The notes beneath the pieces were generated by a model. It made no database searches. It was not told where the DNA came from and saw only the letters and a program-made list of their open reading frames with translations. This document shows positions 57,601-64,000 of a stretch of DNA of 64,000 nucleotides, piece by piece; position 1 is the first letter of the stretch, and every line of letters begins with the position of its first letter. A program made the translations under genes and the position numbers. This DNA comes from Gautieria morchelliformis (lineage: Eukaryota; Basidiomycota; Agaricomycetes; Gomphales; Gomphaceae). The stretch lies in assembly GCA_015179125.1 (NCBI GenBank), contig WHVA01000060.1, forward strand, positions 248,001 to 312,000. The letters are read 5' to 3'.

Positions 57601-60600
57601 GAGTATGGAAATGCACTCCAGGCGGCATCATCATGGGGTCATCTGGCCACTGTTGAGCTCCTCCTGGAGAAGGGAGCAGATGTCAATGTGCAAGGTGGCT
57701 ATTATGGAAATACACTGCAGGCGGCGTCATTAGGAGGTGATGAAGCTATTGTTGAGCTGCTCCTGGAGAAGGGAGCAGATGTCAATGCACAAGGTGGTGA
57801 GTATGGAAATGCACTGCTGGGGGCATCATTAGTGGGTCATCCAGCTACTGTTGAGCTGCTCCTGGACAAGGGAGCAGGTGTCAATGCGCAAGGTGGCTAT
57901 TATGGAAATGCACTCCAGGCGGCGTCATCAGTGGGTGATAAGGCCACTGTTGAGCTGCTCCTGGAGAAGGGAGCAGATGTCAATGCGCAAGGTGGCTGGT
58001 GGGGCAATTCACTGCAGGTGGCGTCGTTAAGGGGTCTTCAGGCCATTGTTGAGCTGCTCCTGGAGAAGGGGGCAGATGTCAATGGGCACGGTGGCAAGTA
58101 TGGAACTGCACTCCAGGCGGCGTCATCAGAGGGCCATCAGGCCACTGTTGAGCTGCTCCTGGACAATGGAGCTGATGTCAATGCGCGAGGTGGTGAGTAT
58201 GGAAATGCACTCCAGGTGGCATCATTAAAGGGTCATCACGCCACTGTTGAGCTGCTCCTGGCCAAGGGAGCACATGTCAATGCACAAGGTGGCGAGTATG
58301 GAAATGCACTCCAGGCGGCGTCATCAAAGGGCCATCAGGCCACTGTTGAGCTGCTCTTGGATAAGGGAGCAGATGTCAATGCACGGGGTGGCGAGTATGG
58401 AAATGCACTCCAGGCGGCGTCATCAGAGGGCCGTCATGCCACTGTTGAGCTGCTCTTGGAGAAGGGAGCAGATGTCAATGCGCAAGATGGCGAGTATGGA
58501 AATGCACTCCAGGCGGCATCATCATGGGGTCATCTGGCCACTGTTGAGCTGCTCCTGGAGCAGGGAGCAGATGTCAATGTGCAAAGTGGCTTTTATGGAA
58601 ATGCACTGCAGGCAGCATCATTAGGGGGTGATCAAGCTATTGTTGAGCTGCTCCTGGAGAAGGGAGCAGATGTCAATGCACAAGGTGGTGAGTATGGAAA
58701 TGCACTGCTGGGGGCATCATTAGTGGGTCATCCAGCTACTGTTGAGCTGCTCCTGGACAAGGGAGCAGGTGTCAATGCGCAAGGTGGCTATTATGGAAAT
58801 GCACTCCAGGCGGCGTCATCAGTGGGTGATAAGGCCACTGTTGAGCTGCTCCTGGAGAAGGGAGCAGATGTCAATGCGCAAGGTGGCTGGTGGGGCAATT
58901 CACTGCAGGTGGCATCGTTAGGGGGTCTTCAGGCCATTGTTGAGCTGCTCCTGGACAAGGGGGCAGATGTCAATGGGCACAGTGGCAAGTATGGAACTGC
59001 ACTCCAGGCGGCGTCATCAGAGGGCCATCAGGCCACTGTTGAGCTGCTCCTGGACAATGGAGCTGATGTCAATGCGCGAGGTGGCGAGAATGGAAATGCA
59101 CTCCAGGTGGCATCATTAAAGGGTCATCACGCCACTGTTGAGCTGCTCCTGGACAATGGAGCTAATGTCAATGCGCGAGGTGGCGAGAATGGAAATGCAC
59201 TCCAGGTGGCATCATTAAAGGGTCATCACGCCACTGTTGAGCTGCTCCTGGCCAAGGGAGCACATGTCAATGCGCAAGGTGGCAAGTATGGAAATGCACT
59301 CCAGGCTGCGTCATCAGAGGGGCATCAGACCACTGTGGAGCTGCTCTTGGAGAAGGGAGCAGATGTCAATGCGCGAGGTGGCAAGTATGGAAATGCACTC
59401 CAGGCAGCGTCATCAGAGGGCCATCATGCCACTGTTGAGCTGCTCGTGGAGAAGGGAGCTGATGTCAATGCGCAAGGTTGTGAGGATGGAAATGCACTCC
59501 AGGCGGCATCATCATGGGGTCATCTGGCCACTGTTGAGCTCCTCCTGGAGAAGGGAGCAGATGTCAATGTGCAAGGTGGCTATTATGGAAATGCACTGCA
59601 GGCGGCGTCATTAGGAGGTGATCAAGCTATTGTTGAGCTGCTCCTGGAGAAGGGAGCAGATGTCAATGCACAAGGTGGTGAGTATGGAAATGCACTGCTG
59701 GGGGCATCATTAGTGGGTCATCCAGCTACTGTTGAGCTGCTCCTGGACAAGGGAGCAGGTGTCAATGCGCAAGGTGGCTATTATGGAAATGCACTCCAGG
59801 CGGCGTCATCAGTGGGTGATAAGGCCACTGTTGAGCTGCTCCTGGAGAAGGGAGCAGATGTCAATGCGCAAGGTGGCTGGTGGGGCAATTCACTGCAGGT
59901 GGCGTCGTTAAGGGGTCTTCAGGCCATTGTTGAGCTGCTCCTGGACAAGGGGGCAGATGTCAATGGGCACAGTGGCAAGTATGGAACTGCACTCCAGGCG
60001 GCGTCATCAGAGGGCCATCAGGCCACTGTTGAGCTGCTCCTGGACAATGGAGCTGATGTCAATGCGCGAGGTGGCGAGAATGGAAATGCACTCCAGGTGG
60101 CATCATTAAAGGGTCATCACGCCACTGTTGAGCTCCTCCTGGACAAGGGAGCAGATGTCAATGGGCAAGGTGGCGAGTATGGAAATGCACTCCAGGCGGC
60201 ATCATCAAGGGGTTATCAGGCCACTGTTGAGCTGCTCCTGCAGAAGGGAGCAGATGTCAATGGGCAAGGTGGCAAGTATGGAACTGCACTCCAGGTGGCA
60301 TCATTAAGGGGTGATCAGGCCACTATTGAACTTCTCCTGCAGAAGGGAGCAGATGCCGATGCGCAAGGTGGTGAGTATGGAAATGCACTGCAGGCGGCAT
60401 CATCAGAGGGCTATCAGGCCACTGTTGAGCTGCTCCTGGAGAAGGGAGCAGATGTCAATGCACAAGGTGGCAAGTATGGAACTGCACTGCAGGTGGCGTC
60501 ATTAAGGGTCATCAGGCCACTGTTGAGCTGCTCCTGGACAAGGGAGCACATGTCAATGCGCAAGGTGGCGAGTATGGACATGCACTCCAGGCAGCGTCAT

Positions 60601-61652
60601 CAGAGGGGCATCAGGCCACTGTTGAGCTGCTCTTGGAGAAGGGAGCAGATGTCAATGTGCGAGGTGGCAAGTATGGAAATGCACTCCAGGCGGCGGCATC
60701 AGAGGGCCATCATGCCACTGTTGAGCTGCTCTTGGAGAAGGGAGCAGATGTCAATGCGCAAGGTGGTGAGGATGGAAATGCACTCCAGGTGGCATCATCA
60801 TGGGGTCATCAGGCCACTGTTGAGCTGCTCCTGGAGCAGGGAGCAGATGTCAATGCGCAAGGTGGCTATTATGGAAATGCACTGCAGGCAGCATCATTAG
60901 AGGGTGATCAAGCTATTGTTGAGCTGCTCCTGGAGAAGGGAGCAGATGTCAATGCACAAGGTGGCTGGTACGGCAATGCACTCCAGGCAGCATCATCAGA
61001 GGGCCATCAGGCCACTGTTGAGCTGCTCCTGCAGATGGGAGCGGATGTCAATGGGCAAGGTGGCTGGTACGGCAAAGCACTCCAGGCAGCATCATCAGGG
61101 GGTCATCAGGCCACTGTTGAGCTGCTCCTGGACATGGGAGCAGATGTCAATGCGCAAGGTGGCTATTATGGAAATGCACTCCAGGCGGCGTCATCAGAGG
61201 GCCATCAGGCCACTGTTGAGCTGCTCCTGGATGAGGGAGAAGATATCAATGGGCAAGGTGGCTATTATGGAAATGCACTCCAGGCGGCGTCATCAGAGGG
61301 CCATCCAGCCACTGTTGAGCTGCTCCTGGAGATGGGAGCGGATGTCAATGCGCAAGGTGGTTGGTACGGCAATGCACTCCAGGCAGCATCATCAGGGGGT
61401 CATCAGGCCACTGTTGAGCTGCTCCTGGACATGGGAGCAGATGTCAATGCGCAAGGTGGCTATTATGGAAATGCACTCCAGGCGGCGTCATCAGAGGGCC
61501 ATGAGGCCACTGGCGAGCTGCTCCTGGACGAGGGAGCAGATGTCAATGCGCAAGGTGGCAAATATGGCAGTGCACTTCAGGCGGCAACATCAGAGGGTCA
61601 TCATGCCATTGGTGACCTGCTCTTGATCAGTGCCACACATATGGAGAACTAG
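54607..61652 (+). pseudogene. NLR2: NACHT-ankyrin STAND paralogue with about 44 repeats and one frameshift
   Basis: Exons: 54607-54640, 54697-55459, 55512-55708, 55760-55784, 55845-56429 and 56481 onward, matching NLR1 junction for junction, including the GC donor of intron 1. Walker A (AGAGKTIL) and Walker B (VYIIFDALDEC) are intact. About 33 ankyrin units are in frame to 60505. One G is missing from a GGGG run at 60506-60508, where sister units read ATTAAGGGGTCATC. The remaining 11-12 units up to the TAG at 61650-61652 then lie in another frame. As read, the protein would end at 60900 with a foreign tail. A real mutation or a consensus error in a repeat array are both plausible. Higher-order repeats of 9 and 10 units (891 and 990 bp) are visible. 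Confidence 0.8.
57290..61630 (+). repeat. Coding 99 bp ankyrin repeat array of NLR2
   Basis: About 44 units. Units 3-9, 12-18 and 22-28 are successive copies of one block, at 891 and 990 bp spacing. Units 38-40 and 41-43 form a recent 3-unit duplication. The array is longer than in NLR1, so copy number changed after the duplication. Confidence 0.9.
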
Positions 61653-62112
61653 GTCGAAGACACTCAGCCTGATGCTTGATCATGCCCCTCTTGATGCATT
61701 TGACTGCAAGAATGATGGTAACAGAAGAGCCCTCACTGGGTCAGTGGAAACTCGCATCATGTTATACTCTATATCTGAATGTGGCATTGCTAGATCGATG
61801 AGCATGGAGGTGTACTACACATGTGACCTTTTCTTTTATTTTTTATTTTATTTTATTTTATTTCTTTTCATCATTTCATTTGACCAGGGCAACCCATGGA
61901 GGAGGTTGCTACACTTGATGACCTGGCTTCGGCTCATTATTTGTTAGTCTTTCGTGATTTCGTGCTAGGTCTGGGTGAAGGCAGGGAAAGAGGTAGGAAA
62001 AGGAGTGTGTGGACAAGGATCAGGGAGGGCGTGCGGGGCGTCTTGTAAATCGCGTCGGACCTTCGGGTTCTGAAGGGGCGGGCGCCGACCACCACGATGC
62101 CTCTAGTTCTAC
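61653..62112. other. 3' flank of NLR2
   Basis: Copy of 51002-51410 with the same (TTTTA)n run near 61835-61865. No gene was seen. Confidence 0.5.
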
Positions 62113-63240
62113 ATGGTTTGGCCGGCTCGATGGGGCCTACCGTCTATCGATGCTCGATGCCTCGAAGCCATCATATATCTTCACCTGGCCTTGCCAGCTC
62201 ATTATTCCACAGTTGAACCCGCAGATCCCGACCAGTCTCCCAACGCACAGCTGCCATTCTTGACGCATGGTCAAATTATCGTCTCTCCATCACTTTCCTC
62301 TATTCATCCCTATCCCACGTCCTTCTCAAACCTTCAAACCTTCAGGATGAATACAAGATTGACCCAAGCATGGTCACCCCAAACTTCGATGCAGGACTCA
62401 GTGCGTTGCAGCTCTCACAGAGGACAGCTTGGAGAGGCTACTTTGAAGCGCAGCTAGGAGATCTCGTAGTCCGTGAGCTCCTCCGTTGAATCAGCTACCT
62501 GCTTGTTGACATCTTCGTTTCCTCGTTGAAAGATCCATTCATTATTTGTCCTGGGGCCCAACCTTAGCCTCACACATGCAATGCTGGCCTCCATGCTACC
62601 TGTATCGCAGCCGTACTACGTCCCACGCCGTATAAAGAGGATCATCGACCGCGCCTTGAGAGGTGGTATGTTTGTGGGCGATAGGAAACAAGCCCGAACA
62701 TCGCCAGGACGGCCCAGGAACCCGGAGAGATCAAAATGAAACCAGCGAAGCTCAAATCAAGCGCGCTTTCAGGCAGGCCGAAGCATGCCACACCATGTGC
62801 TGCAGACGGGTATATTCATCTTGTGGCCAAGCTGGTCGAGAAGGCCAGACTTGTGCTTGATATATTAGCCAAGCTGCTCAGCGAGAAATCATTGCTCTTC
62901 ATCGACCGGTTAGCCTCTCATCTCTCGCGTGTCCGCTGAGTTAACCATCTCATATTAGACCCACATCTGCGGCCTCCCTTATTCTCCTTCTAACCAACGC
63001 CCCACTTCCAAATTCCGCTCTCAAGGATCTTCTGCGTGCATCCTATCCTTCTTTGATATCGCACGCGACTCGCATATCCACACTGGCATTCCCCTTCTCC
63101 CCATCTGCCTCCAACCCTCGCCCGCAGATTCTCCCGCCGAAGCGCAAGAACCCTTTAATGATCTTCAAAAGCTCTTTGACCCATTTTAGCACGTCTCACG
63201 CACATGAGTCGGAGGCGGTGACACGGTTTCGTAGAAAATT
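62113..63240 (+). pseudogene. SAM37/metaxin-like gene, decayed, copy 2
   Basis: Carries the same blocks and the same frame breaks as 51411-52524. In addition, a short deletion just after the last intron (near 62970) removes several codons of the C-terminal block, so it is further decayed. Confidence 0.6.
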
Positions 63241-63303
63241 TATTTTACAAGTATTAATACCTCTTTACATAAAAAATCAATATAAACAAACATTAAAAAT
63301 ATT

Positions 63304-63690
63304 GCCCACAAACTCTCAGTCTGACGAGCCTTCTCCGGTGCCGCTGTACTCTCCTCTCAAAGCATCCATTCTCTGCCTGGTATCCCCAGTCATATCCATT
63401 ACACCTGTCCTCAACTTTTCTCTCGCAGCTTCCCTCGCTATCCTACTCGGAATACCGCTATCTGTATCCTCGCCGAAACTAGGCCTTATATCCAAGATGG
63501 CCATAGCCATGTTGTATTATATGTTACTGTTCCCCATTTGGTGACCGTTACTCGCGACGCCAATGTCTCAGTCTATATGGGATTGGCAGGTTTTGGCCAT
63601 CTGGTTCGCACCATTCGTTTGCATAGTGTACTTGCCGTTGGTACTTCAGGCAACGGTCGCGTGCATGCTAGACCCGTAGCATAATCTCAT
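63304..63690 (+). pseudogene. GAA1 3' end, duplicate 3
   Basis: Same start point as duplicate 2. A TGA (63541-63543) replaces the Trp codon after FPIW, so the frame is broken before the final membrane segments. Confidence 0.85.
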
Positions 63691-64000
63691 TTACGCCTGA
63701 GCATCCTTTGACTCTGGCACACGAAGGTAAGACCAACGCTACACCTTGGGTGTGCTAGCTAGGCTATATAGTAATCTAAATTCTACTGAAGCTAGGATCA
63801 AGACAGATATTCAATATTACAGCAGTTAGCATAATGTAATATTAAACAACGCACGTCACCGAAATCCACGGAGAACTTGCGATCGCCTCTGTACCTCCGC
63901 ACGGCGGTGACCCTAGCGGGCTGTCACGTGCGTGTAAGCATCTTCGATCGCGCTATGTGCGTGCCTGGCGGAGATGACGCACATCGGAACCCGGGCGTAC
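63691..64000. repeat. GAA1 downstream block, copy 3 (S3), cut by the window end
   Basis: Continues to match 36840 onward and 52979 onward, including the start of repeat R at about 63850. It suggests the tandem series continues past the window. Confidence 0.7.

Larger units (their letters stand above)
44439..64000. repeat. Tandem segmental duplication, unit about 9.66 kb
   Basis: Unit 1 is 44439-54102 and unit 2 is 54103 to beyond 64000. Each unit holds an NLR gene, a decayed SAM37-like gene, the GAA1 3' end and its downstream block. The copies are near-identical over long stretches, so the duplication is recent, though NLR2 has more ankyrin repeats (about 44 versus 34). Confidence 0.85.

Noticed and set aside
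47542-61626. Many 60-240 residue open frames of the type LLSCSWRREQMSM within the ankyrin arrays
   Set aside because: They are the second frame of 99 bp ankyrin units, kept open because the unit is a multiple of three. They have no start context or domain of their own.
1-64000. tRNA or rRNA genes
   Set aside because: No cloverleaf-compatible segment with the conserved box A and box B pattern, and no rRNA-like conserved stretch, was noticed on reading. A covariance-model scan would be needed to exclude short or intron-containing tRNAs.

Overview
The window looks like a transposon-rich accessory region of a filamentous basidiomycete genome, most likely Agaricomycetes. The clues are genes split by many 50-60 bp introns, a FunK1-type fungal kinase, Ty3 retrotransposons with chromodomains, a hAT transposase, and NACHT-ankyrin proteins of the fungal STAND (NLR-like) class. 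No bacterial, rRNA, tRNA or CRISPR features were seen. The species cannot be named from the sequence.

1-10.9 kb is a nest of mobile DNA. A copy of a long LTR-like repeat (called LTR-X here) carries a small MITE-like insertion. A second, inverted LTR-X copy was split by an 8.64 kb element (1980-10621). That element has long terminal inverted repeats and a TA target duplication. It holds a Tc1/mariner-type transposase gene, a broken FunK1 kinase and a broken unknown gene. 10.9-28.6 kb holds three degraded Ty3/Gypsy retrotransposons: Ty3-A (10.9-17.8 kb), Ty3-B (18.2-24.45 kb, both LTRs present) and Ty3-C (24.45-28.56 kb, 5' truncated, with an extra ORF after pol). 28.57-33.4 kb is a hAT transposase gene on the minus strand. 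A solo LTR-X interrupts its BED zinc finger, and that LTR is itself interrupted by a solo Ty3-B LTR. Both insertions keep perfect 5 bp target duplications.

33.4-44.0 kb is more host-like. It contains a truncated USP48-like gene diverging from a complete nine-exon GAA1 gene (GPI transamidase subunit), then small gene fragments. A minus-strand gene at 39.96-44.02 kb follows. It encodes a signal/membrane-anchored protein whose C-terminal part is built from seven 368 bp genomic repeats. Each repeat holds two symmetric-phase exons and encodes exactly 83 residues. I do not recognise this protein family, and it is the strongest candidate for something undescribed.

44.4-64 kb is a tandem segmental duplication with a unit of about 9.66 kb. 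Each unit carries one NACHT-ankyrin gene (about 34 and 44 near-identical ankyrin repeats), a decayed SAM37/metaxin-like gene and a copy of the 3' end of GAA1 with its downstream sequence. The second NLR copy has a one-base frameshift. The pattern is a rapidly changing NLR locus in which internal repeats, whole-gene duplication and transposons all contribute variation.
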